Source: Lactarius indigo (lineage: Eukaryota > Basidiomycota > Agaricomycetes > Russulales > Russulaceae). Taken from it: a DNA stretch of 64,000 nt. Location of the stretch: contig JAFKAC010000020.1 of assembly GCA_025766275.1 (NCBI GenBank), positions 1 to 64,000 on the forward strand. The letters run 5' to 3'. A program made the position numbers and the translations under genes. The notes under the pieces were generated by a model. That model saw only the letters and a list, made by a program, of their open reading frames with translations, did no database searches and had not been told where the DNA came from. Below, one piece after another: positions 23,602 to 36,045 of the stretch (its first letter is position 1; each line of letters opens with the position of its first letter).

Positions 23602-26600
23602 CAAGAAGGTCACGAGATAATAATTATCTACGCACGAATTCAAGGACGGTTGCCCGTGCTCCAAATGTTGCCCAGCGGCCATACTGGATAGAAGAGTGTT
23701 TTGGAGGCTGGAGTGATGGGGGATAGAGTGAACGTGGGATCCGAGCGTCTAGGTGAGCACGAGCTGTCCACGCGATAACGCCCAACCCACGCCGTGGAAT
23801 TGCGAATGCTCCGACAGTTATCAAGGGTATTGTCCACCGGGGGGCTAGGAATGATTTCAATTAAACGAAGGGGACTGGAAGGGTCGCGCTCTTGGTTGCG
23901 GTAACATCTATGTAGTCATCCCGTCTCAGGCTATTGGTCTGAACCCAGAGGTAATAACATCGTGCAGCAGGGCTAGACTATCATATATCATTCGCTAGCT
24001 CATGTTTTTCGTGTTTTTTCTTCGAACGTACGAAATGCTGCGCCGTTAGTGGCAACTAGGGTCCACTTGGTTGGCATCCCCCATAAATTCAGGTTTAAAT
24101 AAACTTAGAGTGAACAGCAGGTGCGGTGCAGTCAAGGCTCTGGTTTATACAGCTTGGTACACACTTTACCGTGAGTACTGTCAGATCCAGTCATGCTCGT
24201 ATCATGATGGCTGACTAATGTCCTGCACAGCTGCTTATATAATGCAGGGTGTTGTTGTATGTGTGGCACCCAACTGATGGACCGAGACCCTTTCCCCGTG
24301 AACCAGATACACTCGCTCCTTACTCCAAACCGTTACTCTTACTCCTCCTACTAAGTCATTCTTTTGGATAGGGCAGACATTTATATGAGATTCGTAACCA
24401 TCCTTCTTCTCGTTGATGGCCCTGGTTTCGGTAAGTCCTTCATATCATATTGATTAAGGGCCAACTCAGACCCTGTCGTTACCCGTCGTTTTGTACCCTT
24501 ACGGCCACAGCGAACCCCTCTATGTCACGATTGTGGCCAAAGATGTCTCCCCTATGTCCCTCCCGTACGCTACAGCGCACGCTTGACCAGCCGCCACCCG
24601 TGGGTTCTTCGATGGTCCGCCGAAGTCCAATGCGCCATCTCTGTAAGAACATGCAGGGGACCTTGCAGGGCACTGCCTGGCGCCTGCTAGTGTTCATCAG
24701 AATAGGGGGGCCCAGACTGGCTGTCACTGCGCCCATGCATGGTGGCGGCGTAATGCGCATCCGCATCACCACCACGAGTCTAGCGTCGCACAAGTTCGCT
24801 CCGCTCCCTGTCATCGAGGTATTCGCGCCCATTCCAGGCGGTCCGGGGGATGGTGGCAACTACGTCACCATATTGCCTATTTCTTACCCGGTGTAACAGC
24901 CTTATGAGGGCCGATTCAATGGCCCATTCTTCCACCGAGTCTACCATGCACTGGCGCTTGTAGGGACGATTGTCACCTTTGCTCTCGGTGCGTTATTTCT
25001 TTTGACGCTATCTTGGTTGGCACTGTCAACCTTGTTTTAGGTAAGGTGTGAGATCAGTGTCCTTGTGCACATGTTCTGGTTTTTGGTGGGGTTGCTCGTC
25101 CGTGCCCTTTGCAGCTACCCTGTTCCGATCGTGGCCAGTTTGCACACCTGTGGGACAAGACGGCTGGTTGTGGGCTGCGGTTTATCGGATGTGCATCAAC
25201 ATTGGTGCGCAATGACTATTGATTTCTTACTGCGTCATTCACACTCTCGGCAGCTTTCTTCCGGCTACGCTCACGCGACCCAGCGTTGGTTACCGTGCGC
25301 GAAATGCCGGTGCTAGGAATCTGCTCGTAGCTATGTCCCTCACGACAGGGGCCTTTCCATGTCTTCCGCATGCGTGGAGCCGCTCACCACTGTGCAGGAG
25401 TTTTGCCAAGGCCTGGACGAGCTTAGCCTTCTTGAGGGGTTTTCCGCAGGTGCAGCGTCCCCGTTGCCAACCTGTCCTCCACGATGCCAACCCTTGCTAC
25501 CCGTGCTACCCTCCGCAGATCGTCTCGTTGTACATCCTTCGATGTTCCTTACTTCCGCATGCGTACTGTGTTTGTTCCATATCTTATTTGGTGATATCCA
25601 TCCCTGCCACCCTCGACTGCACTTACGGCTGGCAGTGTAGAGCATCCAGGCCAAGCACCAGAAGGATCCTTTGTCGATATCCGAATGCGCTCTTCGGCGT
25701 GTCCCCACCTTCCCTGGGTGAGGAGTTACGATGATTGCCAGTCACAATCACCCGTGCTGCGGCAGCCTTTCTCAGACTGCCTTATACGGAAACGACACAG
25801 TGTCGAAGGTGGTGGGTGGAATGGAACAGCGTTTGTTCCCAACGGAAAACGGAACCGTTTCCTTCACACTGGAACTACGTGCTCGACCTCGCCTCGCAGC
25901 GGTCACCGGCAGCGGGCTAGACAGATGGTGAAGTGCCGCCGGAATGTTCCCCCTTTCGCCGTTCGCTACTATCACTACCCCACGTATCTTATCGACCATC
26001 CCAGATGACTTGAGAACGAACTTCTCACCATCCAACTTGCTCTTACCTTCTCCTTTCACCCGTCGGGCACATTTTTGGAGTCAAAGATGTTCCCTGTTTG
26101 TGGACTTTGCTGAGCAACTGACTTTTTTTCACTGTTTGAATTCACAGCTCCCTTCGACGTCGTCGTTGTATTTCACTCTTCACAATATCGCTTTTATTTT
26201 TATTTCCCTTCTTTGCCTTCCTTTGACTGTCTCTGTCACTTTGACATCTTCAGCGTATGGGCATTTTGGTCTTCCCTCTCTACTGCTTCCTGTCATTGTG
26301 TACTGAATTGCGCAATAATACACACTCTCAACAAGCACTGTTTTCGTGAACACGCTCAGACTGTTTGGTCCAGTCGATGCAGGACGTTGGCTATATATGC
26401 TCAAATCGCGTTCATACTTCGTTCTATTGATGGCCCCTTCAGAGAACGCATCGTCTGTCCAGCTATGTTTGGGCTGCGAATGGTTTCTCATCTGCAGCGT
26501 AATTCAATTCCGCCTCCGATACTCGCACTCGCGTCTGCCTTTGTTTGCTTTACTTTGTCCGAAATCAGGATCACTTTCTCACACACATTGGGCCCGGATA

Positions 26601-27039
26601 GAGCCTCCGCCGCTTTTCCTCGCGTTCGTTCGCGTTCATAAGGTCACAGAATGACACCTCCGAGTCCGCCTCCATGACGCATCTCTTTTACACCGCCACT
26701 TCTCAACGAAACCACGTTATCTCCCCATAGGAATCGCATTCCAGGTCAAAGAATTTACGACGTAGTACGAATATTTTGCTGGCGTCTCATATTACTTCTC
26801 ACACTCCGGGTGCCCCCCCTCGGAACCCCGATAGATTGCCTAACGTGAGCGATGCCGGCGAGGAAAAGTAATTTGTGTTTGTCTTCGCCATACCTCCGTC
26901 CGAATCTTCTCTCTTTCTTGATTTGTGTGATCATCAGATGGCTGCTCATTCGCTCGAACAGAAGGTGAACTACAACGCTTGCCCCACAGAGACGTAGTCC
27001 TTATGAAAAAAGGAGAGCTCCACAATCACATCGGCCCTC
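23602..27039. other. 3.4 kb without a confident gene
   Basis: The longest clean frame is 24450-24896 on the plus strand (148 aa, ending VIEVFAPIPGGPGDGGNYVT), which is not a family I recognise and whose start lies in an uncertain context. Other frames to 26.6 kb are short and overlap on both strands. This may hold a decayed gene. Confidence 0.4.
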
Positions 27040-28522
27040 TCATTCTCGGTCCCCATTTGCGGCTGTTTGGACAAAAATACGAAATGGGCAAATCCCAAAA
27101 CAAATCCTGCCGATCGCGCCTCGCGGCCGACATCCGTGGTTTCTGCGTCGCATGGCGAAATCGTCCATGCGGCCGCGGATGTCCTCAAATTCGCCAATGC
27201 AATTGTCACACCCGCAGCACCCGTGTTCTGTCGTGCAAGGCGTGTTGTACACGACGCTGTAATTCGGATTGACGCCGATAGGGTACGCGTCTTGCATCAG
27301 AATAGACGTCCCAGCAGCGTAGTCAGAGAAGAAGTAATCCTGGCAGTTGAGAACGAGGGATGACGGTCGGTAAGGATCAAGCGAGCTGATGAGGGTAGCA
27401 GCAGACGCAGGCGCCGCAAGAGGGTCCTGAGAGCCATCAGGTTCATCTGCCGTGTAATACAGTAGAAGGTTCGTCCGGTTCCTGAACGATGAAACTTGTT
27501 CCGTGACTAATGTCGAATTCATGTAATCCCTAGAGACTAAATTTAAGAGTCTGGACAAGCAGTACAGAGGGAGGACTGACCAGCGCATATCGTACATTAG
27601 CCATAAACCTAGCTCTTCCATCTTGTCAACCATACGATTGAACGCCGTCAAATTGTTAAACGGCGGAATGGGGTGCACCTGTACATGCCGACGCTTTATT
27701 GGACAAATGCAGTTGCTTAAGCACACTCACCACGTTGATTCTGAAGTGAAATCATGAGCTATTGGTCGATTCGTGAAAGTTGGGAACCTCACGTACCCTT
27801 GGCGCTTAAGCACCTCTAGTACTTCGTCGTTTCCTTCTAGATAACCTCCAAATTGTGTATAGAAGCCGACAGGGAATATTGGTTCATACGGATCCTGCGT
27901 ACGCGCCCGCTTTGCAAGGAGACCACCTGTTCGTTGGTCGAGTTTCGTGATGGAGCCTATGGAATCAGGAGGCGGCGGGAGGTAAACCAGATTTGAGGGA
28001 GTGGACGTGAAATTCTGTTCGGGTGACAACAGCGTCGCGGTGCAAGTCAGGGAATACGGCTCCGAGCGGGGAGACATTGCAGATAGAGAGAATGGAATGG
28101 TAGCGGATCCATTCAAGGTGACGGTTCCCGAAGTTAGAGGCATTCCATCAACGGACACGTTCACAAATAATTCAGCGTCTAGAGAGGAGGGAAAGACCAG
28201 AGGTTGTGCTCCCGCAATTTCCTTGTTCCGCACAAGGGCATCTACAATGATCAAGCTAGAAGAATTGTCTGCGAGGTCATCGGGGAGGAAAGGCATTAAG
28301 GCAGCGTTGCATCTTAGGACCAATTGAGGCATTGTGGTCGTCGCCGGGAGGGGAAATTGACCTTCAGGGGGATCGATAGGTTGGCCAGCTCTGTACTCTT
28401 TACCACACCTAAGTAATCCCATGAGCCCCGATCCTGTCATAGAGTAAATACTCGCACCATTTCCCTTTCCACTCCCCCGCAAAAACTGAGTGAGCGAGGA
28501 GCAGGAACAAAAGTACCCGCAT
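27040..28522 (-). pseudogene. Glycoside-hydrolase-like secreted protein, N-terminal two thirds (truncated)
   Basis: Exons can be joined as 28522-27788, 27740-27731, 27678-27581 and 27529-27040; the second is a 10-nt micro-exon needed to read RINVVHPIPPFNNL. The barrel part contains PIFPVGFYTQF, GLWLMYDMRWDYMNSTLVTE, LLLYYTADEPDG (a likely acidic active-site loop), SLVLNCQDYFFSDYA and the cysteine pair CCGCDNC. Family members I recall continue for about 200 residues, but here the frame runs out after GRMDDF into unrelated sequence. At the other end an ATG at 28522 gives an excellent signal peptide (MRVLLFLLLAHSVFAG), yet it is one base out of frame with the main body and I found no intron to repair it. 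Both defects suggest a broken gene. Confidence 0.55.
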
Positions 28523-30612
28523 GATTCTGACCGGTGGATCTGATTCTGGTAGAACGCAGGACGGGGGCGCCGGGTCAATGGGACACTATAATGGGGAAAG
28601 CAGTCCATACTGCCTAACACCGTGACATTGGTGATGTAGCAGACACCAGGAACGGGTCCAATTATGTAAGCAAAGACACACTTCCCTAGTTCTCACCGTC
28701 TCGATTTAAAATATCAATCATAAAAGTTTTTCGTCAAGAAATATGTTCTGGGTGGCGAGCCCCTGGGTTCTTTACTTTACAGAGACCCTGTGTGGCACTA
28801 CTATTGTGCCCGTACTTATGCAAACAAAACCAATGAACATTTTCACTACTACTAACTTCAAGTACGCCTTGAAGTACGCACTTCAAGATTCACATAGGGG
28901 TAGACCAAGCATTTGTTGGACATATTCCTATGCTCACTTGTTCCTGCATTAACGACTTCCGTTTGTCGGTTCCTCCACCTCAGGCTGTCTCCGTTATGTT
29001 TCCAATTCTTCATTCTTTATCTCTTGCTATTGTCTACACTTCCTGTCCTTGGGTTGATGCCCATGGTTTGATACACCCCGGTGCTCTTCTAGCGCAGCCT
29101 GGAACATTGTGTTAGTCAAGTGGGGTATAGAATAATCCCATCATGACGTGATCATCTAGTTCTATAAGAATGAGATAGTGGGAAACGAGCATAAGAGGAA
29201 CGATAAATAGAGGAGTGCGTATGACCACAGTAAGCTCTACTCCGTACCATCGATGATGTTTCCTAGTTTACCAAAGTTGGGCGTCCCGAGACCATAACCT
29301 ATGGAGATCAGAGTCAGCCCTAATATCGGAGGCAAAGAGATAGGCCTGGCCGGACGCACAGGACCCCTTCCGGCGATGGCGGGGAAATATATCAGTACCG
29401 CGGCCTGGGTTATATCCAAAGGCGACGTCATAATGACCCGCCAGGCCGTCGCTGTACAGCCAACCGATGAGCCAGCCAAGAGAGCGCTCGCCATCAAAAT
29501 CCTATGACCGTCCAGCAACGAGACCACTCCGGCCCACGGTCTGTACATTGACGACCAGTCACAGAGCATTGACGAAGCAGAGGGTACAGAGGGTGGGAAG
29601 GTGCACGGGCGCCGAGTAGCTCGTTCCTCAGTAGGTACGAGTTTCACCTTTGGAGGTATGCACGAAGTCGCCCGCCTGGGCGGCGATGTCGGGATGCTGT
29701 AGCTCGACCTATGGTAAAAACTACAAAAGTGAGGGCATGTCAGATCGGACCACGACAGCGAAAACCCACTTGAAGAGACCACAATATTAGTCTGGAAAAA
29801 GGGTGGTATAGTGTCGTCCTAGTAGTCCGGGCTCAAAGTAGTTCGAGAAGCCGCTCGAGGAAAGGCCCTATCACGGTGACCTCGGGGCTGTCGTAGATCG
29901 TGCCGCCAACGCTAGTGACCCAGGGACCTATTAAAGCACGGCAGCATGGTGATCATGAACAACTTGTCCCTGTGCTTGTGTAAAGTCCTCCTGTATATAA
30001 GACCTCAAACCTGGTGAGCGTTTGAATCAGTGAGACCATCGTACATGACTCTAGCTTTGACTGTCAGTGTTTGCACTGAGGGACCGGCGTCCAAGCTTCG
30101 CACTTCGTGAGTCTCGCAATGCTCGGTCTCCGAACGGCTTTCAGTTTTTGGGGTAGCCTGCCTTTTGTGTTTTGTTTTAACCGTGCACGCGCGCTTTGAG
30201 TCTTTGTCTCGTCCCAGGCCGCCGTCGTCTTACTGTCATAGGTATCTGGTTTGAACACTGAAACTGTCTGTGTAGCCCCGTACCAGGGAACATCGACAGT
30301 TTCCAGGCGTCCGTCGACGAGCAACTAGAGTTGAATGCACCCCGTTTGACGGCGCTCTGCCAGCGAAAACCAGGCTGCTGCCAAAATCGTATTTGAGATG
30401 CTCTACAGGGCCTAGGTAATAAGATACATGGACGATAGCTCTGCCCTCACATCTCGGGGAGGGAATAGGGCAAGTGCTTCAGAAAGGGGAGTACCTACAA
30501 AAGAAGGGGAACGAGGAATGACGACTGGGGCGACAATGTTCGCGGGACGCGGGACTCACGGTCAGATGATAGAATTGACTACGAACCCCTCGGTGTCATC
30601 TACGTGACCATG
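28523..30612. other. 2 kb without a confident gene
   Basis: A minus-strand frame at 29237-29782 (181 aa) has hydrophobic stretches such as ILMASALLAGSSVGC and PILGLTLISIGYGLG and might be part of a membrane protein, but no family or exon boundaries could be recognised. Confidence 0.4.
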
Positions 30613-30984
30613 TCATCGAGTCCCCGCTGACGAACTTCCCGCCCTTGCATCGTGAAAAAAGAGCGAGCGGGCCCAGTGTCGTAACCAGCCCGCGGCACTA
30701 CCTTCTTTCGAAGGTTGTAGTGTATGGCCCTGAGAGAACAACCCCTTCACGGAGCGTATCAAAGGCTGTATGAACACGGTCGCGGTGCCCCTGCGACGAC
30801 AGGTGTCCGGTCATGTGGATAGTAGTAGGTTGCAAATCCGACGAACGTACCAAAGAGCCCCCTGCAGCAACGGACTTATGACCTGATCTCGTATTGTGAC
30901 CCAGACGACGGATTGCCAACCGGGTCCCGCGGTCGCGAGCTTGGCGAGGTATGTCGGCTCGAAACGGAGGTCGGGGATGATCAT
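30613..30984 (-). CDS. Small conserved fungal protein, 103 aa, unknown function
   Basis: Exons are 30984-30851 and 30790-30613, with a 60 bp GT-AG intron that splits a Trp codon. The protein begins MIIPDLRFEPTYLAKLA, has a moderately hydrophobic centre (VVWVTIRDQVISPLLQGALW, then GTATVFIQPLI) and ends with a tryptophan-rich GWLRHWARSLF before a Ser-rich tail. The TTRDQV/ISPLLQGALW block resembles small proteins seen across Agaricomycetes in my memory; no function is known to me. The Met at 30984 is the first that fits; an upstream exon is possible. Confidence 0.65.
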
Positions 30985-31164
30985 GGTGGGTTTCAGGCGC
31001 CGTGGTACGTCATGTTTTGTACGAGGACGCGAGCCGCTCTGAGTTTCTGCGTGACTGCGGGCGAGGGCGAGGACGGTGATGTAGGTAAGCAACGTATCAG
31101 GGACAACACGACGAAGACGGGACAGGGACTGTACATGGACACGAGAGATACAAAATATGTAACG

Positions 31165-33459
31165 CTACTCGTTCAGCAACAACTCGCCGCTGAAATCCAC
31201 AACATCTTCCCAGTTAGAAAATTTGCTGATGGTTTTAAGATGCTTGTATCCCGACTGAATGAATTCTTTGTAAACCCTTCCACAGCGCTTGTCAAGTTCA
31301 TGGAAAACTCTTGTTTTGACATTACTCGCGTCACCGTCGTCTATTGCTTCAGTAAAACTTTTCTGAAGTTTACGGATACCAGCTTGAGATCGCTCAGAGA
31401 TGCGCAACCAGTCCTGGATGAGGTCTTTGAAGATCTTTTCCTTCCAATCCTCTGCGGAGTCTTTCTTGAGGAGAATGTAGGGAATATTGCGACTAGAAAG
31501 GGAACACCCTAGGTCGTAGATTATCGATTTTTCGTTGCTTATCTTTGCAAACTTCTTAAAAATGTGAACGAGTGACCAGACCAGGACCCATAGAAACGAC
31601 TCGAGGTCGTCAATCGCTGTGTGCAGAACTGGTTTGTTTAAGCGCCAGTCGGAAAGCAGGCGGATAGATACGAAGGGTAGCGTGCCCTATTGTACACAAC
31701 ATGGATAAGTAAAAGAGCATCAAATACATTGCAACATACCGATCGTTCCGATGATGGGGTAATTGCATCCTTGCGCCAGTTAATTGCGTGGTCACCGTCA
31801 ACTAGAAAGCCTCGACATAACTTGACATCTTGGTCATGCAGGTCGAGCCTAGAACATATCCAAGTAAGAGAAGAGTGTACGTGAATAAAATATTGTACCT
31901 ACAAGCTCACGGAGAGACCAGGGGCCCTATCGATTGGCTCTTGTAGGCGGAGGATATTTCCGCTGCTAACGTCCCTGTGAAGGATGCCTCCGAGAAACAA
32001 ATTGTAGTGACCTAAGATAGGGAGCAGTGAGATCGAATAAAGGGCGGAGGTGTAATCCTACTCACCAATCATAGAATGAAGGATTGTTTCTACGAGCCCG
32101 GCCGGTGTCGGTATCCCGGCCACTTTGTCTGAAGTATCCAGGAGTGGCAGACCCTCAAGCGCCATCGCGGTGCAATGTAGTTGTTTGATCTCAGGGAGGA
32201 AGACTGGTCTGTCATTGACGAGTTTCCAGATTTGCGCGTTCGAGAGGTGATGTGCTGTTGAACCAAATGACTCCTCCGCGGTACAAACACGGTATCCAAT
32301 GATGTCGACGATTCCGAATTGGTTACGGAAATGAGAGAGCAAGCTGCCTTCCGAAGGGTGTCCCTTGGTCTGATACGACAATTTATACACCATCTTCTCG
32401 GGCAATTGAGACTCTCCACCGACGAGCGTCAGCTCCCGGGATTGACACCCGGGGATATCTGTGACGTCTGTGGTTCGTACTGGATGCACGACATGTGAGT
32501 TGAGTGTGGACAAGCCAAAATGGTAATATCGCACATTTTAGACTGTACACAGCTGTAGCATGCCCGCGAATACAGTCTCGATTCTGGATTGTACGCACAA
32601 TATCATAGTAACGGTCGTTGAGGCGGTACACATCTTTGACGCGTGTCGTATCCAGGCCAAATGCCGCTTCGTCTCGAATGGATAGGATTCCAACCATATG
32701 TTCGACGACGCTTCGGAATCCGTCCTTTTCTTTGAGCTTTAGTAGTTCAGAGGAAGATACGCCAGAGCGGTGGAAGCAGAGGAAGCGCAACGTCAGCGCT
32801 TTGTGGTCAATTGCAATGGCGATGGAAAATGATCGTCTTCGATCAAGTGAGAGGTGGTCGCGAGCGTATGTCGCTAATTGCTTGACGGTATTAAGTGAAT
32901 GATCCTTGACTTCAATGATAACGGCAACGTCTTCCCAGAAAATTTTGGGCCTGTCTGATGTGCGTGGACGAAGCAGCCCCAAAATGTCAGGCTTCAAAGC
33001 CGTCCCCGAGTCCAATATGTTAGCCATCCGGACATCATGAGGCTCGAAGTGAAGATCCTTGAGGTAGCGCGCACGAGTGACACAAGTCTTGACAGCGAGG
33101 ACGAGGATATTAAGGAGGTGTGCGAAGGGCCCGTAAGAGTCTCTCTCTGCACTGAAACCACGGGGTGGGAGCCGCGGGACCGCCTCGGTCGACACTGAGT
33201 CACTGAACAAGGTGTTATGGGTGAGATTGATATTATGCTGAAGGTAATCGGCCACCATCTGAACATCGTGCGGGTCGGCCTGCAAGGAACCACCCCAAGC
33301 GGTTAGGGCGACGGTGAATGTAGCACTTTCAAGCTCTTCAAAGATCTTTTCCTTCATTACAGCCTGGGTGGTGACTAGGGAGGTGGTGGGCGTGGCACTA
33401 CTAACTCGATAAGATGACATATGGCTTCGGGTTACTACAGGAGGATTTGTGGTGGTCAT
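31165..33459 (-). CDS. FunK1 fungal-type protein kinase, left-arm copy (five exons, 692 aa)
   Basis: Exons are 33459-32535, 32479-32066, 32011-31903, 31848-31740 and 31686-31165; introns are 53-55 bp, all GT-AG. FunK1 proteins are an expanded, mostly uncharacterised kinase-like family of basidiomycetes. The N-terminal 300 residues form the family's leading domain (DVAVIIEVKDHSLNTVKQLA). The kinase core follows with a catalytic loop LHRDVSSGNIL near residue 457 and a metal-loop equivalent GFLVDGDHAINW. The C-terminus reads DDLESFLWVLVWSLVH and ends SGELLLNE. All key junctions rebuild family motifs, so the gene looks intact. The start is the ATG at 33459 (MTTTNPPVVTRS), 13 residues upstream of the one usable in the other copy. 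Confidence 0.88.
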
Positions 33460-33740
33460 GATGAGCGAACAGTTAATGTTTTTTTTTTGGAAAGCGTTTT
33501 ATTCTTAGCGTTAGATATGTCCCTAATTACTAATAATAATTGCTAGCACGCATGGAGCCATGGAGTTTGGGGATGTGTGGGACTCGGTGCACACGATCAT
33601 CAAAGGTCCTGGCGCTACGTGCTCCAAGCTGAGTAAGAGGAGGAAACGTACAAAGTAAGACTTCTTTCTTTAAGTACAAAGAAGTCTTGTACTTCGAGAG
33701 GGATGAGGAAAGGAAGAAATAAGAGAACACGAACAAAGGC

Positions 33741-33850
33741 CGCGTGGCCGAGGTAATTGAGAGCTTGATTGAGAGTCCGAAAATGGGCAGTTTCGGGCTC
33801 AGCCAGAAAGCTGGCCTTGCTTACACCTCCCAGGGGGTTCGAATCTTGAC
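33741..33850 (+). other. tRNA-like Pol III A/B box pair, possible SINE or tRNA relic
   Basis: TGGCCGAGGTAATTG at about 33745-33759 resembles an A box, and GGTTCGAATCT at 33836-33846 a B box, spaced about 77 bp apart. The T and acceptor stems do not pair well, so this is not an active tRNA gene. The counterpart in the right arm near 40030-40070 keeps the A box but has lost about 75 bp including the B box. Confidence 0.4.
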
Positions 33851-33859
33851 CGTCCCTGG

Positions 33860-36045
33860 TCAAGTTACTTCCAAGAAAAATGTGAGCTAAAACAATGGTG
33901 GGAAGGGTGGCATTGAAAGTGAAAATAAAGTTCTTCGTCAAGCGTCGCCGAGTCCTTGAGTCCTAGTCCTGATGCGAAAGACTACACCTCCGGGGTTGAA
34001 GCAGGTCATCGTCTTGCACTGTCGAACATCATGTATTAATTTGAGTACCAAGACTAACCCTCCAGGGTCGAAAACGAAGTGCGGACCGCGGGGCGTGAGC
34101 CATCCGAGTCAGGGCCGATGCACAAAGACGCCGCATGTCTTGAAGCCTAAGGTGCTGTTTTGACTGCCGCCGACGTCTTCTGTCTTTTTCTGAAACTTGT
34201 GCGGGTGGGTGAAAGTGATTGCCAAGATTTTGAAGAATGCTGAAACCGGCTACGGTGGTGACGAGAGCAAACGTGAAATTGAAGTAAGTGAGACCAGAGC
34301 GAGACAGTAGAGGTGACACAAGTGGGAGATGAGGCCGCATGAATGTCGACGAAACTTTGTGGACCAGTGGGGGTTGTTGTGAAATGAAAGGGGTCGTCGG
34401 CGGGGTCTGGGTTGGTGTGGCTTCGAGTGAGGACGAGTCCCAGTCATATGTCTTGGTTCCGGGAGGTCGTTGCGGTGGTATCGAATGGGGAGAGATGGGC
34501 GTGTTTGAGAGTGCATCGAGTGACACGGGAAGGAAAGGAATGTGTTCGCCTTGCGACGACAAAGACAATTCGGGCTGACTCAGCGATACGGTGTTGGCAG
34601 CGAACATGGGGGTTGACTCGAATTCGCAAGGCTCCGGGGACTGACTGAGAGCCCCTAACGGAAACGACTTGAATGATTGATGGAACCACGGAGTGAAAGA
34701 ATAGGAGCTGAGCGTCAAAATCTCCAGCTGAGGTAAGGACGAAAGGGTCGAAGACGAGAGGAGAGGCTTCGAGCAGGGGTTTCAGATGCCGATGCGGACT
34801 CGGACTCGAGCCGATCGTCCGTTAGCGTTCGTACGGGTGGAAGTGGGCACTCTAAGTCCATTGACGCGATCGAAAACAAAGGAAGGGGTGTGAACGCGAG
34901 ATCAGGATCATTGCTAGTGGCCGAGGGTGGAAGCGGAGGCGCATGTGATACGGAAAAGGGAATGGAAAGGAGCCAGGCAGGAACGTAGACGATTTCTGAG
35001 ACAAAGGGGCAGAAACGAACAACACGGAGGCAAGCTCGGCCTCAGACTGATGCTTTGTCGCCAATGGCAGGTACTTGAAGTTGGACGAAATCGAAGACAT
35101 GGGAGAGGGTGCGAGCGTGATTAAGGACAAGGAAAGTGTAGATGTGATCTCAAACACATCAGTGACAGCCGAGGGTGCGATTAAATGATCATAAGTTGGG
35201 GAAGGAGAGGCCGAGGAGAGCAACGTGGTCGACAATGTGTGCGTGGGCTCAGGCTGTTCGAGCGTCGCCGAACGTGCTACCGTGCACTGAGACTCTGAAA
35301 CCGTGAGTGAAGACGAAGGGATCTGAGAGTCTGGTGTTGAATGTGAAAGTGAGGGAGAGGATTTGTCGGGGATAGTCTCAACGCATGAGGCAATAACACG
35401 CGTTACTGCTCGGAACCTGTAGACATCTCGAGGAATGGGTACAACGACGGGCTGCTCACGTCTAACAGCAGGGGGTCAGAACTCTTGCTCGTGCGACTAG
35501 GTTGAGAAGGTGCTGTCATATGCAAACACTGCACGCGCGCAACCGAAAACAACTTTGGAGTGGAAGGGAACGTCAGGCAACTGGAATAGGGTTCTTGCCG
35601 AAAAGGCGGGGTAAAAGGACCTCACGATCTTTGGGGTGGAATCCGCACCAAAACTTGTTCTGCTGTGACTGGTCTGTAACTTGCTTTACGCATCCCAGAA
35701 TAAACATGGATCCAAACAAAATAAAAAAAAAAACCACACCAAAACGCTGCGTCATATTCTTCTTCCGATAGGTGGCCAGCATGGACTAAGGGAGCCTTTA
35801 ACATAGTTGTATAGCTTCTGCTTCATGATCTGGTGCCATGGTATAGTGCTGCCGAAGACGTTGACGAGAAATTGTCAAAAAAGGGGCCAGTCGCGCGAAT
35901 GAAATCCGTTTAGTGATCTCCAGAAGTCACGCATTTGAGGGATTAACATAGCGAATAATCATGTCGACTCGTTGTGGGTCCGTCAGTGCACAGTCGTACA
36001 CCAGGCCTTCGAAATCTTCCAAAAAGTCTTCGAACGAATCTGCAT
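33860..36045 (-). pseudogene. Gag-like retroelement relic, left copy
   Basis: The minus strand reads FEDFLEDFEGLVYDCALTDP, QRVDMIIRYVNP, RDFWRSLNGFHSRDWPLF, then HAGHLSEEEYDAAFWCGF and HPKDREVLLPRLFGKNP, an order I know from gag-like proteins of Agaricomycete LTR elements. It is broken by a one-base shift near 35930, by stop codons, and by a 79 bp insertion at 35655-35733. Downstream the frames become Ser/Pro/Thr-rich (35235-34852 and 34718-34029) without recognisable domains. There is no protease or polymerase. Confidence 0.6.
35655..35733 (+). mobile_element. 79 bp retroposed poly(A) insertion, left-arm copy
   Basis: The insertion is flanked by 12 bp direct repeats, CCGCACCAAAAC (35643-35654) and CCACACCAAAAC (35734-35745). 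It ends in an A-rich tail and contains AATAAA (35699-35704) about 20 bases before the tail, so it looks like the 3' end of a polyadenylated RNA inserted by target-primed reverse transcription. Confidence 0.8.

Larger units (their letters stand above)
31146..35932 (+). repeat. Left arm of a large inverted repeat (palindrome)
   Basis: This 4787 bp arm is the reverse complement of 37986-42659, with roughly 95 percent identity judged by eye and several small indels. The arms are separated by about 2.05 kb. The left arm is the likely original: at its inner end the gag-like reading frame continues past the breakpoint (35933 to about 36045), whereas the right copy stops abruptly. Confidence 0.92.

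Noticed and set aside
24450..26640. Several plus-strand open frames of 80-170 residues
   Set aside because: They overlap one another, lack recognisable domains and could not be joined by plausible introns.
33741..33850. A functional tRNA-Ser or tRNA-Leu gene
   Set aside because: Box A and box B are present, but the T, anticodon and acceptor stems do not pair; kept only as a relic.
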